A stretch of DNA of 28,313 nt from CAIUKX01 sp964580965 (GTDB lineage: Bacteria; Bacteroidota; Bacteroidia; Flavobacteriales_D; Crocinitomicaceae): positions 1 to 28,313 of the forward strand of contig CAZOLZ010000031.1 of the NCBI GenBank assembly GCA_964580965.1, given 5' to 3'. Numbering within the stretch: the first letter of the stretch is position 1; each line of letters opens with the position of its first letter. The translations under genes and the position numbers were made by a program. Shown here in pieces: positions 16,614-25,870 of this stretch. Below the pieces are notes generated by a model. The model searched no databases. It was not told the DNA's origin and was given only the letters and a program-made list of their open reading frames with translations.

Positions 16614-17375
16614 TTATCTCAAACAAAATTCTAAAACAGTTTCTATGAATTTTTCAGGTGCTTCTGCGTGTACCCAGTGCCCTGCATTTTCAATGGTTTC
16701 AAAACGTATATCGTTGAAAATATCTTCAATTTCTTCGTAGTCGTCTTCTAAAATGTAATTAGATAATGCTCCCCTAATAAATAAAGTGGGTAAGTAAACA
16801 GGAGAATCATCTAGTTTAGCTAAAATATTACTCATTTGATTTTCTAAAACTGGGATATTCATTCTCCAAGCTAATTGTCCTTTATCTTTCCAATATAAAT
16901 TCTTAAGTAAAAATTGACGAACTCCAATAGATTCTATATATTGTTTCATGATTTTTTCAGCTTCACCCCTTGTTTGAACAATACTTAAATCAATCGCATT
17001 TAATCCTGTTAAGATTTGTTGGTGATGCATGGGGTATTGTTTTAATCCAATATCCACAACGATTAATTTTTCGATGTATTCTGGATAATTTTGAGAAAAT
17101 TCAATTACAGTTTTACCACCCATAGAGTGACCAAGTAACAATACTTTTTTAAGTTTTAAGTAGTCTAATAATTCTTTAAGGTCTTGTGCTAAAATATTGT
17201 AGTTGAAATCATCACTCCAATCTGAATGACCATGATTTCTTTGATCTACAAGGATAACTTGATAATATTTACTTAATTTTTTTGCGTGAGTTAACCAATT
17301 ATCAAGACTTCCAAAAAGTCCGTGAAGTATGACCAAAGGTTGACCATTTCCAAGAATTTTATGGTTTAGGAGCAT
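16614..17375 (-). CDS. alpha/beta hydrolase (YbfF-like esterase)
   Basis: 253 residues with the oxyanion segment HGLFGSLDNW (18-27), VDQRNHGHSDW, the nucleophile elbow GHSMGG (Ser84) and the catalytic His233 in NAGHWVHAEAPEKF. This combination fits the YbfF-type esterase group, which hydrolyses acyl-CoA or small esters in the cytoplasm; the physiological substrate is unknown. Its ATG overlaps the stop of the upstream HMA lipoprotein gene (TAATG arrangement), so the two are translationally coupled. Confidence 0.9.
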   Translation of the reverse strand: MLLNHKILGNGQPLVILHGLFGSLDNWLTHAKKLSKYYQVILVDQRNHGHSDWSDDFNYNILAQDLKELLDYLKLKKVLLLGHSMGGKTVIEFSQNYPEYIEKLIVVDIGLKQYPMHHQQILTGLNAIDLSIVQTRGEAEKIMKQYIESIGVRQFLLKNLYWKDKGQLAWRMNIPVLENQMSNILAKLDDSPVYLPTLFIRGALSNYILEDDYEEIEDIFNDIRFETIENAGHWVHAEAPEKFIETVLEFCLR

Positions 17376-17926
17376 TATTTAATTGTCAAGTTAAATGTTT
17401 TAGGATTTAAAAATGAAGTAATTACTTCAATAAAATTAGGAATTTTAAATTTTGGTAAGGACACCTTATATTTTGAGGTTTCTTCAATTATTGAGGATTG
17501 TTTATTAGGTTCCTCTTCCTTTATTTCATCAAGTTTTTCTTCTGATATTATTATTTTTTCTGAAGTATTACCAACAGTAAACTGGTTGTCATTCATTGTG
17601 TTAACAATTTGTACCATTTCTTCAATTGAAACTTTGTTAGAGTTAAATTTTATGAATGCTTTTTGTGTTTTCCTTCCGTCTTCAAAGTCAAATTCAACTT
17701 CACTTACCCCGTTAGTAGTATATAATTCTTTTCGAATACTTGATCCACACCCCATTACACATGACATTCCGTCTACTTCCATTGTTAAAATTTTGTTGGG
17801 TATTACAGGTTCCTTTTCATTTTCTACTTTAAAATGTTCAGTTTTTAATTTAGGCGATTCTGTTGAAGTTTCAGAGGTACAGCCAATCAATAAACTTGTT
17901 GCAAAAATAAATGTAAATAATTTCAT
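17375..17926 (-). CDS. lipoprotein with a heavy-metal-associated (HMA) domain
   Basis: 183 residues. A lipoprotein signal (SLLIGC, lipidated Cys16) is followed by a linker and an HMA domain (about 46-118) with beta-alpha-beta pattern. The metal motif is GMSCVMGC, Cys56 and Cys60, i.e. CxxxC rather than the classic CxxC; this GMxCxxGC variant is frequent in Bacteroidota HMA proteins. Residues 120-183 are a charged tail of unknown function. It is probably anchored to a membrane facing the periplasm and may bind copper or another soft metal. It overlaps the hydrolase gene by 1 nt, although the functional link is not obvious. Confidence 0.82.
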   Translation of the reverse strand: MKLFTFIFATSLLIGCTSETSTESPKLKTEHFKVENEKEPVIPNKILTMEVDGMSCVMGCGSSIRKELYTTNGVSEVEFDFEDGRKTQKAFIKFNSNKVSIEEMVQIVNTMNDNQFTVGNTSEKIIISEEKLDEIKEEEPNKQSSIIEETSKYKVSLPKFKIPNFIEVITSFLNPKTFNLTIK

Positions 17927-17970
17927 AATTAATTTATGTTTGTCTCATGATATATATTCATGTACTAAAG

Positions 17971-17978
17971 CAAATATA
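17971..17978 (-). promoter_or_regulatory. probable -7 box of the HMA lipoprotein promoter
   Basis: Minus strand TATATTTG followed by C matches TAnnTTTG exactly. It lies 45 nt before the ATG at 17926 in a divergent intergenic region. No clear -33 element is visible. Confidence 0.5.
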
Positions 17979-18087
17979 CCACTTTAGTTTGTTTAAGTAA
18001 TTTATTTAACATTTTTTACTAATTAAATATCCATCTTTTAGAGCATATTTTTTAAATTTAACCTTAATAATAAATTAGATTTATTGA

Positions 18088-18384
18088 ATGGGAAGTTTTC
18101 AAGATATTGTTAATGGGGAAGCACCTACCCTAGTTGATTTTTTTGCAACATGGTGCGGTCCATGTAAAGCTATGCAACCACTTTTAGATCAATTAAAAAA
18201 TGATATGGGTGAAAAAGTTAGAATCGTTAAGATAGATATTGACAAAAACCCTGATGCAGCTGAAAAATTTAAAGTCAGAGGAGTACCAACTTTTGTTTTG
18301 TTTAAAAGTGGTGAAATCATTTGGAGGCAAAGTGGAGGGATGCCTTTAAAAACATTAAAAGATAAAATTACACCTCACATATAA
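18088..18384 (+). CDS. thioredoxin
   Basis: 98 residues, a minimal cytoplasmic thioredoxin. The active site TWCGPCKAM has Cys23 and Cys26; the cis-Pro loop VRGVPTFVLF and the buried Asp in LVDFFATW are present. There is no signal peptide. It serves as a disulfide reductant with thioredoxin reductase. The next gene, an M42 aminopeptidase, starts 20 nt after its stop, so they probably form an operon. Confidence 0.93.
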   Translation: MGSFQDIVNGEAPTLVDFFATWCGPCKAMQPLLDQLKNDMGEKVRIVKIDIDKNPDAAEKFKVRGVPTFVLFKSGEIIWRQSGGMPLKTLKDKITPHI

Positions 18385-18403
18385 TGCTCAATTTTCAATC
18401 ATT

Positions 18404-19456
18404 ATGTCAATAAATACAACACTGTTAAACAAAATTTGTACTACCCCAGGAACATCCGGTTTTGAACAAAGAATCAGAAATCTAGTTTTGGAAGAAATTA
18501 AAGGTTTAGTTGATGATGTGCAAATCGATAATATGGGTAATATATACGCGATAAAACAAGGAACATCAGATAAAAAAGTAATGGTTGGAGCCCACATGGA
18601 TGAAATTGGCTTTATTGTTACTCATATTGATGATAAAGGGTTTATTCGTTTTCACACTTTAGGTGGTTTTGATCCAAAAACATTAACGGCTCAACGTGTT
18701 ATCATTCATGGGAAAAAAGATATCATGGGAGTTATGGCTTCTAAACCAATTCATGTAATGTCACCTGAAGAACGAAATAAAGTGGCTAAACTTTCTGATT
18801 ACTTTATTGATACAGGTTTGTCAGCTGAAGAAGTAAAAGAATTTGTTCATGTTGGAAACCCTATTACAAGAGAACGTGAGTTTATTGAAATGGGAAATTG
18901 TGTTAATGGTAAATCTTTAGATAACCGTCTGGCAGTTTTTATTTTGATTGAAACACTTAAAGCCTTAAAAGGGAAAGATATTCCATATGACTTGTATGCT
19001 GTTTTTACAGTTCAAGAAGAAGTTGGTATTAGAGGAGCGAATGTTTCTGCTATGAAAATTAAACCAGACTTTGGATTTGGATTAGATACAACGATAGCTT
19101 TTGACTTACCAGGAGCTTCACCACATGAAATGATAACACAATTAGGAGAAGGTGTTGCGATCAAAATTATGGACGCTTCAACGATTTGTGACTATAGAAT
19201 GGTTAACTTTATGAAAAAAGTAGCCAATGACAAAGGCATAAAATGGCAACCAGAGATATTAACTGCAGGAGGTACAGATACTGCTGGAATTCAACGAATG
19301 ACTGAGGGAGGTTCAATTGCAGGTGCAGTTTCTATTCCTACCAGGCATTTACATCAGGTAATTGAAATGGCAAATAAAGATGATATTCAAGGAAGTATAG
19401 ACTTATTGACAGCTTGTATCGCTTCATTGGATCAATTTAATTGGGAGTTTAATTAA
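18404..19456 (+). CDS. M42 family aminopeptidase (glutamyl aminopeptidase / FrvX-like)
   Basis: A 350-residue metallo-aminopeptidase with a dinuclear metal centre, probably forming a tetrahedral dodecamer like other M42 enzymes and degrading peptides in the cytoplasm. Ligand motifs are in order: GAHMDEIGF (His64), SLDNRLA, QEEVGIRGA (catalytic Glu and ligand Glu), GLDTT and PTRHLHQ near the C-terminus. The TAGGTDT segment is also characteristic. It sits between thioredoxin and the SDR gene, which begins 7 nt after its stop. Confidence 0.93.
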   Translation: MSINTTLLNKICTTPGTSGFEQRIRNLVLEEIKGLVDDVQIDNMGNIYAIKQGTSDKKVMVGAHMDEIGFIVTHIDDKGFIRFHTLGGFDPKTLTAQRVIIHGKKDIMGVMASKPIHVMSPEERNKVAKLSDYFIDTGLSAEEVKEFVHVGNPITREREFIEMGNCVNGKSLDNRLAVFILIETLKALKGKDIPYDLYAVFTVQEEVGIRGANVSAMKIKPDFGFGLDTTIAFDLPGASPHEMITQLGEGVAIKIMDASTICDYRMVNFMKKVANDKGIKWQPEILTAGGTDTAGIQRMTEGGSIAGAVSIPTRHLHQVIEMANKDDIQGSIDLLTACIASLDQFNWEFN

Positions 19457-19462
19457 ATTATT

Positions 19463-20464
19463 ATGGTTTTTGTTACCGGAGGGACAGGGTTAATCGGAAG
19501 TCATTTATTGTTTGAATTAGTTCAAAAAGAAGAAAAGGTTCGTGCAATCTATCGAAATCCAAATGCGATTGACAAAGTTCTCAAGTTGTTCAAATATTAT
19601 AATAATGATAATTCTCAATTTTTGTTTGATAAAATTGAATGGGTATCATGTGATATTTTGGATGTTGTTACTTTAGATGAGGTAATAAAAGATTGTTCAG
19701 ATGTTTATCACTGTGCAGCTCTTGTTTCTTTTCATAGAAATGACTTTAATCAATTAATGAAAATTAATCGTGAAGGAACTGCAAATATAGTAAATGCTTG
19801 TTTGGATAATAATATTAGAAAATTAGCATATGTGAGTTCAACTGCTGCAATTGGTGGAGCAAATTTAGCAGATCTGGTGACAGAAGATTTAAAATGGAAA
19901 CAATCTGAAAACACATCAGGATACGCGATATCAAAATACTCAGCTGAAAAAGAAGTATGGAGAGGAGTTGAAGAAGGGTTAGATATTGTTATTGTTAATC
20001 CAAGTGTAGTAATTGGGGCAGGAAATTGGAATGAAAGTTCATTGACTATTTTTAAAACAATTGAAAATGGATTAAAGTTTTATACGAGTGGTTCGAATGC
20101 ATTTGTAGACGCGAGAGATGTTACTAAAACTCTAGTTCAATTAATGGAAAGCGAAATCAAAAATGAACGCTTTTTATGTGTTGGTGAGAATGCAAAATTC
20201 ATTGATTTGTTTCATTTAATTTCAAAACGAATTAATAAAAAACCGCCTTACATTCTAGTACAATCTTGGTTAGCTAGCTTAACATGGCGAGTAGCAGCTT
20301 TAGTTAGTTTATTAACAGGTAAAAGATCAACTATTACTAAAGAGTCTGCAACTAGTGCATTTAATGTTACTAAATATTCGAATACTAAAATAAAGACGGC
20401 TTTAAATCATGAATTCTATACATTGGAACAAATGGTTGATAATGCAGTGAATGGGAGATTATAA
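19463..20464 (+). CDS. NAD(P)-dependent epimerase/dehydratase family protein (extended SDR)
   Basis: 333 residues with the N-terminal nucleotide-binding motif TGGTGLIGSHL (5-15), the CDILD region, YHCAALVSF, VSSTAAIGG and the catalytic YAISK motif. The C-terminal domain carries a hydrophobic segment (VQSWLASLTWRVAALVSLLTG) that could associate with the membrane. Such proteins act on sugar nucleotides, sterols or dihydroflavonol-like substrates; this one is closest in look to the 3-beta-HSD/DFR-like group, and the substrate is unknown. It is the last gene of the thioredoxin-M42 cluster. Confidence 0.88.
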   Translation: MVFVTGGTGLIGSHLLFELVQKEEKVRAIYRNPNAIDKVLKLFKYYNNDNSQFLFDKIEWVSCDILDVVTLDEVIKDCSDVYHCAALVSFHRNDFNQLMKINREGTANIVNACLDNNIRKLAYVSSTAAIGGANLADLVTEDLKWKQSENTSGYAISKYSAEKEVWRGVEEGLDIVIVNPSVVIGAGNWNESSLTIFKTIENGLKFYTSGSNAFVDARDVTKTLVQLMESEIKNERFLCVGENAKFIDLFHLISKRINKKPPYILVQSWLASLTWRVAALVSLLTGKRSTITKESATSAFNVTKYSNTKIKTALNHEFYTLEQMVDNAVNGRL

Positions 20465-20540
20465 TTTAAGAATTAAAAATAGGGTTTAAGTAAGTGTAAA
20501 TTTGAAACATTAGCTTTCGAAACAAAATTGAGTTTAAATT

Positions 20541-21266
20541 CTAACTTCTTATCAAACCAATCCATTCATCCACACTCAAAGCTTCATTTACAGATAAATT
20601 CCCTGATTTTGTTCTTCTTAATTTTATGAGTGTTCCACCTGAGTTGACTAATTTTCCAAAATCGTGAGCAATTGAACGGATATATGTTCCTTTTGAACAT
20701 GTAATCTCAAAGCCTATTTCTGGAAAACGTTCTGAATTGATTTTGAAATCAGAAATATGAATTGAATTGGCTTTTAATTCAACCGGTTTACCAGCTCTTG
20801 CTAAATCGTATGCCCTTTTTCCGTCTACTTGTTTAGCGGAAAAGATAGGTGGAACCTGTTGAATATCGCCTAGTAATTGTTGTCTTGCTGTTTCTAAAAT
20901 TTCTGAGTTAATATGTTCCGTTGGATATTCAGCATCATATTCACTTTCTAAATCATATGAAGGTGTAGTTTTTCCCAATAAGATTGTTCCAGTGTAAGTT
21001 TTTTCAGTAGTCATTAATTGCTCAATTTGTTTGGTGTGTTTTCCAATACAAAGAATTAACAAACCTGTTGCTAAGGGATCTAATGTTCCAGCGTGACCAA
21101 CTTTAATTTTTTTAACTCCTAAAACTTGTTTTAAATTCCAACGTATTTTATTTACAACATCGAAGGAAGTCCAAGTCAAAGGTTTATCTACAAGGATAGT
21201 CGTTCCTTGAGCAAACTCTTGAATATTTTCAATTTTATCCAACGATTTGTAAATCAAACCCTGCAA
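20541..21266 (-). CDS. truB: tRNA pseudouridine(55) synthase
   Basis: Isomerises uridine 55 of the T-loop of tRNAs. 241 residues. VDKPLTWTSF near residue 26 is the N-terminal signature, the catalytic Asp63 lies in VGHAGTLDPLATGLL, followed by KTYTG, PPIFSAKQVDGKRAYDLAR and CSKGTYIRSI. The C-terminal PUA region is reduced, as in Bacteroidota. The chosen ATG makes it overlap the end of uppP by 32 nt; the conserved domain starts only around residue 17, so a later start cannot be ruled out. Confidence 0.96.
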   Translation of the reverse strand: MQGLIYKSLDKIENIQEFAQGTTILVDKPLTWTSFDVVNKIRWNLKQVLGVKKIKVGHAGTLDPLATGLLILCIGKHTKQIEQLMTTEKTYTGTILLGKTTPSYDLESEYDAEYPTEHINSEILETARQQLLGDIQQVPPIFSAKQVDGKRAYDLARAGKPVELKANSIHISDFKINSERFPEIGFEITCSKGTYIRSIAHDFGKLVNSGGTLIKLRRTKSGNLSVNEALSVDEWIGLIRS

Positions 21267-22032
21267 ATAATAAGATGAGTAAAGCTAAGCCTAATGCAAT
21301 GCGGTAATATCCAAAAACTTTGAATCCATGTTTACTGATATAACCAATAAAAGTTTTGATTGCTAAATAGGCAACTATAAATGCTATAACATTTCCAATA
21401 ACGAGGTAAATCATTTCATTATTTGTTGATTCAATTAATAAGTCTTTTTCATCCCACATACTTTTTAAAGTAGCAGCAAACATTGTAGGTACAGCTAAAA
21501 AGAATGAAAATTCAGCAGCAGCTTTACGAGTTAACTTTTGAGTTAATCCTCCAAAAATTGTTGCAGCAGATCGAGAAACTCCAGGAATCATAGCTAATGC
21601 TTGAATTGTTCCGATTATGACACCTGTTTTTATGTCAACTTCTTCAAGACCATCTTCTTCATTTTTAGCAAACCATTTATCGATAAAAAGTAAAACAATA
21701 CCACCTAACAAAAGTGACGTAGCTACAACCCATACATTTTCTAATAATGAATCGATGTGTTTTTTTAGTAATAAACCTAAAATTCCTGTAGGTATAAATG
21801 CAACTCCTAGTTTGAAATAAAAATTAAAACCTTGTAAGAATTTTTTAAAATACACTACTACAACCGATAATATTGCTCCAAATTGAATTGCGACAGTGAA
21901 TAATTTAACAAAATCATTAGATGCAATACCCATGAATGTTGAACAAATAATCATGTGTCCTGTAGAGGAAACAGGAAGAAACTCTGTTAAACCCTCTATA
22001 ATTGCAAGGATTAAAACTTCAAAAAAACCCAT
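21235..22032 (-). CDS. uppP: undecaprenyl-diphosphatase
   Basis: An integral membrane phosphatase (BacA/UppP) that regenerates undecaprenyl phosphate for peptidoglycan and polysaccharide export; it can confer bacitracin tolerance. 265 residues, about eight membrane segments. Motif 1 EGLTEFLPVSSTGH (13-26) and motif 2 PGVSRSAAT are intact. It is in the conserved Bacteroidota order ftsX-DUF3098-uppP-truB; it starts 3 nt after the DUF3098 stop and overlaps truB. Confidence 0.97.
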   Translation of the reverse strand: MGFFEVLILAIIEGLTEFLPVSSTGHMIICSTFMGIASNDFVKLFTVAIQFGAILSVVVVYFKKFLQGFNFYFKLGVAFIPTGILGLLLKKHIDSLLENVWVVATSLLLGGIVLLFIDKWFAKNEEDGLEEVDIKTGVIIGTIQALAMIPGVSRSAATIFGGLTQKLTRKAAAEFSFFLAVPTMFAATLKSMWDEKDLLIESTNNEMIYLVIGNVIAFIVAYLAIKTFIGYISKHGFKVFGYYRIALGLALLILLFAGFDLQIVG

Positions 22033-22035
22033 TGA

Positions 22036-22290
22036 TTAGTTAATGTTTTTTGTGTTAGTTTTCTTTTTTTTCATAATAGAGTACATGATTACTAAATATC
22101 CTGCTATGATTAACATAGGTGCTATAGTAATTCTAGTGTTACTAAACAATGCCTCTCCATCAAATTTATTTGGATCATCAGTTCCTCCTCCTATCATAAG
22201 AATAAACCCAAGAATATTTATTCCTAACCCAATTAAAAGTAACTTGTAATTCTCTCGTCTGAAAGCAAATTCTTTTTCGTTATTTTTCAT
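22036..22290 (-). CDS. DUF3098 family small membrane protein
   Basis: 84 residues with two membrane helices (about 16-36 and 56-72), a GGGTDDPNKFDGEALFS loop between them and a lysine-rich C-terminus. This matches DUF3098, a Bacteroidota-specific family regularly found between ftsX and uppP. Its function is unknown; the position suggests a role in envelope synthesis or division. It starts 17 nt after ftsX and ends 3 nt before uppP. Confidence 0.9.
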   Translation of the reverse strand: MKNNEKEFAFRRENYKLLLIGLGINILGFILMIGGGTDDPNKFDGEALFSNTRITIAPMLIIAGYLVIMYSIMKKKKTNTKNIN

Positions 22291-22307
22291 TTTTATTTTA
22301 AAATATT

Positions 22308-23198
22308 TTAATAAAGATCGTCTAACTTCATTTTAAGAAAACGGTTTAACGCAATTCTTGTTGAAATTATTGTGATTGTAACTCCAAGAAAAAAGATGCA
22401 ACTACCTAAAATGATAAAGTTTATGAGATTATATTCAATTGTAATTGACTTTAGGACGTTACTTAAAGCATAAAAGAGGGTTACCAACAAGCTTAAACCA
22501 ATAATTGCAGAAATAAACCCTTGTAAAAAAGCTTGAAATATAAACGGTCTACGAATATATTTACTTGTGGCTCCGACTAATTGCATAGTTTTAATTGTAA
22601 AACGTTTAGAATATAATGCAAGTCGGATAGTATTATTAATCATTGCAATTGCTACGAAGATTAGTAGTAAAGAAATGATACCAATTAAAAACACGAATTG
22701 TTTAAAACCTAAATTAACTGATTTTACTGCTGCTTCTTCATAATTCACTTCATCTAATTCATCTTGATAGACTGTAAGTAATTGTTTTTTTATTTTTTCT
22801 AATCCTCTTTTGTTCGCATATTCTGCTTTTGGTTTAAATGCAATTGTTGCTGGAAGAGGATTTTCACCATTAAAAATACTTAGAATTTCTTGAGTATTTG
22901 ATTCATCACCAGTAAACTCGTTAATTGCTCCATCTGGAGATACAAATTTTACTTCTTTAAATTTTTTCCAGGTTTTGAGTTCATCAGAAATAGACTGTAT
23001 AGTGGCTGTTGGTATAGACGGTTTGAAAAATAAGTCTACCTGTAAACTTTCTTTCGCTTGACGTTGAATGTTTTCTATTCCAAGTATACCTCCGATAACA
23101 ATACCCATCATGAATAATACCAAAGAAATTCCAATAACTGTTGACACGTAACTTGATCTAACACCTTTACTGTTGTATTTTTCTATCTTCTTACTCAT
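22308..23198 (-). CDS. ftsX: cell division protein FtsX
   Basis: The membrane subunit of the FtsEX ABC-type complex, which controls septal peptidoglycan hydrolases. 296 residues with a cytoplasmic N-terminus, a first membrane helix (about 17-40), a periplasmic domain (about 41-165) and three further helices towards the C-terminus (FVFLIGIISLLLIFVAI, ISAIIGLSLLVTLFY, IILGSCIFFLGVTITI). ftsE is not adjacent, as is common in Bacteroidota. It is the first gene of the ftsX-DUF3098-uppP-truB operon. Confidence 0.93.
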   Translation of the reverse strand: MSKKIEKYNSKGVRSSYVSTVIGISLVLFMMGIVIGGILGIENIQRQAKESLQVDLFFKPSIPTATIQSISDELKTWKKFKEVKFVSPDGAINEFTGDESNTQEILSIFNGENPLPATIAFKPKAEYANKRGLEKIKKQLLTVYQDELDEVNYEEAAVKSVNLGFKQFVFLIGIISLLLIFVAIAMINNTIRLALYSKRFTIKTMQLVGATSKYIRRPFIFQAFLQGFISAIIGLSLLVTLFYALSNVLKSITIEYNLINFIILGSCIFFLGVTITIISTRIALNRFLKMKLDDLY

Positions 23199-23210
23199 AA
23201 ATATCTATTG

Positions 23211-23218
23211 CGAAAGTA
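23211..23218 (-). promoter_or_regulatory. possible -7 box of the ftsX operon promoter
   Basis: Minus strand TACTTTCG followed by C, one base off TAnnTTTG, 12 nt before the ftsX ATG. Transcription from it would give a very short leader. Confidence 0.4.
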
Positions 23219-23355
23219 GAAATAATTTTTTTAATGTATAGATAATCAGTAAAAAATGGTATTTGAAAGCCAATATAAGTTTAAAAATCTTTCGTCTTTG
23301 AGTCTTGAATTTAACTCTCTTATATTAATCACTATTAAATTAATTTTTTTTAATG

Positions 23356-23363
23356 TAATTTTG
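23356..23363 (+). promoter_or_regulatory. probable -7 box of the lepA promoter
   Basis: TAATTTTG followed by C matches TAnnTTTG and lies 42 nt before the lepA ATG. No clear -33 box at the expected spacing. Confidence 0.5.
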
Positions 23364-23405
23364 CATGTCAAATCAAATTAAGATTGGCATAATTCGTAGT
23401 TATTT

Positions 23406-25208
23406 ATGAAGAATATTAGAAACTTTTGTATCATCGCTCACATTGATCACGGGAAAAGTACCTTAGCAGATCGTTTACTTCAAACAACTGGTACGATTTC
23501 AGATCGTGAAATGCAGTCTCAAGCATTGGATGATATGGATTTAGAACGTGAAAGAGGAATCACAATTAAAAGTCATGCCATTCAAATGGTTTACGAACAT
23601 AACGGAGAGAAGTACCGTTTAAATTTAATTGATACTCCAGGGCACGTTGACTTTTCTTATGAAGTTTCTCGTTCAATTGCAGCTTGTGAAGGAGCTTTGT
23701 TAATAGTTGATGCTTCTCAAGGTATTGAAGCACAGACAATTTCTAATTTATATTTAGCTATTGAGCATGATTTGGAAATTATTCCAATTTTAAATAAAAT
23801 GGACTTACCTGGTGCAATGCCCGAAGAAGTTTCGGATCAAATTATTGATTTAATAGGTTGTGATATAGATGAAATAATCCCTGCTTCCGGTAAAACTGGA
23901 TTAGGAGTAGATAAAATTTTAGATGCGATTATTAATAAAGTTCCAGCTCCCAAAGGTGATGAAAGTGCACCTTTACAAGCCATGATTTTTGATTCTGTAT
24001 TTAACCCTTTTAGAGGTATTATTGCTTATTACCGTGTTTTAAACGGTGTGATTAAGAAAAATGATCGTATTAAATTTTTTAATACAGGAAGAGAATACAT
24101 TGCAGACGAAATTGGTGTGTTAAAGATAAACCCTACACTTTCTCCTAAAAATGAAGTTAAAGCTGGTGATGTTGGTTATATTATTTCAGGTATCAAACAA
24201 GCAAATGAAGTTAAGGTAGGGGATACAATTACCTTGATGGATAATCCATGTGAAGACTCGATTAAAGGTTTTGAGGATGTTAAGCCAATGGTATTTGCTG
24301 GGATTTATCCAGTAGATACAGAAGATTATGAAGAATTACGTTATTCAATGGAAAAACTTCAGTTGAATGACTCCTCATTGGTTTTTGAACCAGAGGCTTC
24401 TGCTGCATTAGGTTTTGGCTTTCGTTGTGGATTTCTAGGTATGCTTCATATGGAAATTATTCAAGAACGTTTGGAGCGTGAGTTTAACATGACAGTTATT
24501 ACAACTGTACCAAACGTATCTTATTATGCTTTTTCTAAAAAACATCCTGAAACACGAATTATCGTAAATAACCCTTCTGAACTTCCAGATCCTGCAGGAA
24601 TGGATCATATTGAAGAACCATATATTAAAGCAACAATAATTACTAAGTCTGAATATGTTGGTGCAATTATGACTTTATGTATTGAAAAGCGTGGTGAATT
24701 AAGAAACCAAGTTTATTTAACTCAAGACAGAGTTGAATTGACTTTTGAAATGCCTTTAGCTGAAATTGTTTTTGATTTTTATGATCGTTTAAAGTCTGTT
24801 TCTAGAGGTTATGCTTCGTTTGATTACCACCCAATTGGATACAAAGAATCTGATTTAGTAAAAATGGATTTATTATTAAATGCTGAACAGGTGGATGCTT
24901 TATCTGCATTAGTTCACAGAAGTAATGCTTATGGATTAGGAAAGAAATTGTGCCTTAAGTTGAAAGAATTAATTCCGAGACAGCAGTTTGAGATTCCTGT
25001 TCAAGCCGCTATTGGAGCCAAAGTTATCGCAAGAGAGACTATCAAAGCATTACGTAAAGATGTAACTGCAAAATGTTATGGTGGTGATATAACACGTAAA
25101 CGTAAGTTACTAGAAAAACAAAAAGAAGGGAAGAAACGTATGCGTCAGGTTGGTCGTGTTGAAATTCCGCAAGATGCTTTTATGGCTATTTTAAAATTAA
25201 ATGATTAG
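23406..25208 (+). CDS. lepA: translation elongation factor 4 (LepA)
   Basis: A ribosomal GTPase that back-translocates or helps initiation and assembly on stressed ribosomes. 600 residues, the usual length. G1 is AHIDHGKST (11-19), followed by the switch region RERGITIKSHA, DTPGHVDFSYEV and NKMDLP. The family-specific C-terminal part is present, with CYGGDITRKRKLLEKQKEGKKRM split here as CYGGDITRK and KEGKKRMRQVG, then IPQDAFMAIL. It is monocistronic, with a strong terminator behind it. Confidence 0.98.
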   Translation: MKNIRNFCIIAHIDHGKSTLADRLLQTTGTISDREMQSQALDDMDLERERGITIKSHAIQMVYEHNGEKYRLNLIDTPGHVDFSYEVSRSIAACEGALLIVDASQGIEAQTISNLYLAIEHDLEIIPILNKMDLPGAMPEEVSDQIIDLIGCDIDEIIPASGKTGLGVDKILDAIINKVPAPKGDESAPLQAMIFDSVFNPFRGIIAYYRVLNGVIKKNDRIKFFNTGREYIADEIGVLKINPTLSPKNEVKAGDVGYIISGIKQANEVKVGDTITLMDNPCEDSIKGFEDVKPMVFAGIYPVDTEDYEELRYSMEKLQLNDSSLVFEPEASAALGFGFRCGFLGMLHMEIIQERLEREFNMTVITTVPNVSYYAFSKKHPETRIIVNNPSELPDPAGMDHIEEPYIKATIITKSEYVGAIMTLCIEKRGELRNQVYLTQDRVELTFEMPLAEIVFDFYDRLKSVSRGYASFDYHPIGYKESDLVKMDLLLNAEQVDALSALVHRSNAYGLGKKLCLKLKELIPRQQFEIPVQAAIGAKVIARETIKALRKDVTAKCYGGDITRKRKLLEKQKEGKKRMRQVGRVEIPQDAFMAILKLND

Positions 25209-25266
25209 TTGTGATTATGATTAAGTCTTTATTCTAGTTGCAATGTTTAATTAAGAAAATTAATAT

Positions 25267-25311
25267 AAAAAATAGGAGCAAATGGTCAATGATTATTTGC
25301 TCCTATTTTTT
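25267..25311. terminator. bidirectional Rho-independent terminator
   Basis: A perfect 17-bp inverted repeat (25267-25283 with 25295-25311; core ATAGGAGCAAAT / ATTTGCTCCTAT) with an 11-nt loop, bounded by an A run and a T run. It serves the convergent lepA and 3-hydroxyanthranilate dioxygenase genes. Confidence 0.95.
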
Positions 25312-25345
25312 TAATTTGATATCATTGAAAGTAAAGATTGTATAA

Positions 25346-25870
25346 TTATACAAATCGTTCATCAATCTCCATCTCGTGCCCACATTTATCACAAGTTCTT
25401 AAATCTTTAGAGCTATAAAACTCCTTGAAACGAGATAAAAAGTCTTTTTCAACGTCTGCTAAAGGGAAACGATATTCTTGTAGTTTATGATTACACTTAT
25501 CACAAAACCACATCAATCCGTCTGATAAATCAGTACCTTTTCTTACGCGTTCAATAACTAAACCAATTGTCCCTGCAGGTCTAATTGGATTATGTGGTAT
25601 GTTCGAAGGTAAAAGAAACATTTCTCCTTCTTTGATTTGAATCTCTTGAGCTTTACCTTCTAATTGAACTTTAACTGTCATATCACCTTCTAGTTGGTAA
25701 AATAACTCTTCACTTTCATTGAAGTGATAATCTTTTCTTGCATTTGGACCTCCAACAATCATTACAATGAAATCTCCAGCTTCTTTGTATAATACTTTAT
25801 TGTTTACAGGTGGTTTTAATAAATCTCGATTTTCATCGATCCACTTTTGTAAATTAAATGGTGCTAACAT
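25346..25870 (-). CDS. haaO: 3-hydroxyanthranilate 3,4-dioxygenase
   Basis: An Fe(II) cupin dioxygenase opening the ring of 3-hydroxyanthranilate, an intermediate of tryptophan catabolism by the kynurenine route and of quinolinate synthesis. 174 residues. Iron ligands by alignment with the Cupriavidus enzyme are His49, Glu55 and His93; substrate-binding arginines Arg45 and Arg97 are kept. The C-terminal rubredoxin-like iron site has Cys123, Cys126, Cys160 and Cys163 (two CDKC motifs), the bacterial form. No other kynurenine-pathway gene is certain nearby; the SDR at 26037, divergently placed, is a candidate partner. Confidence 0.95.
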   Translation of the reverse strand: MLAPFNLQKWIDENRDLLKPPVNNKVLYKEAGDFIVMIVGGPNARKDYHFNESEELFYQLEGDMTVKVQLEGKAQEIQIKEGEMFLLPSNIPHNPIRPAGTIGLVIERVRKGTDLSDGLMWFCDKCNHKLQEYRFPLADVEKDFLSRFKEFYSSKDLRTCDKCGHEMEIDERFV

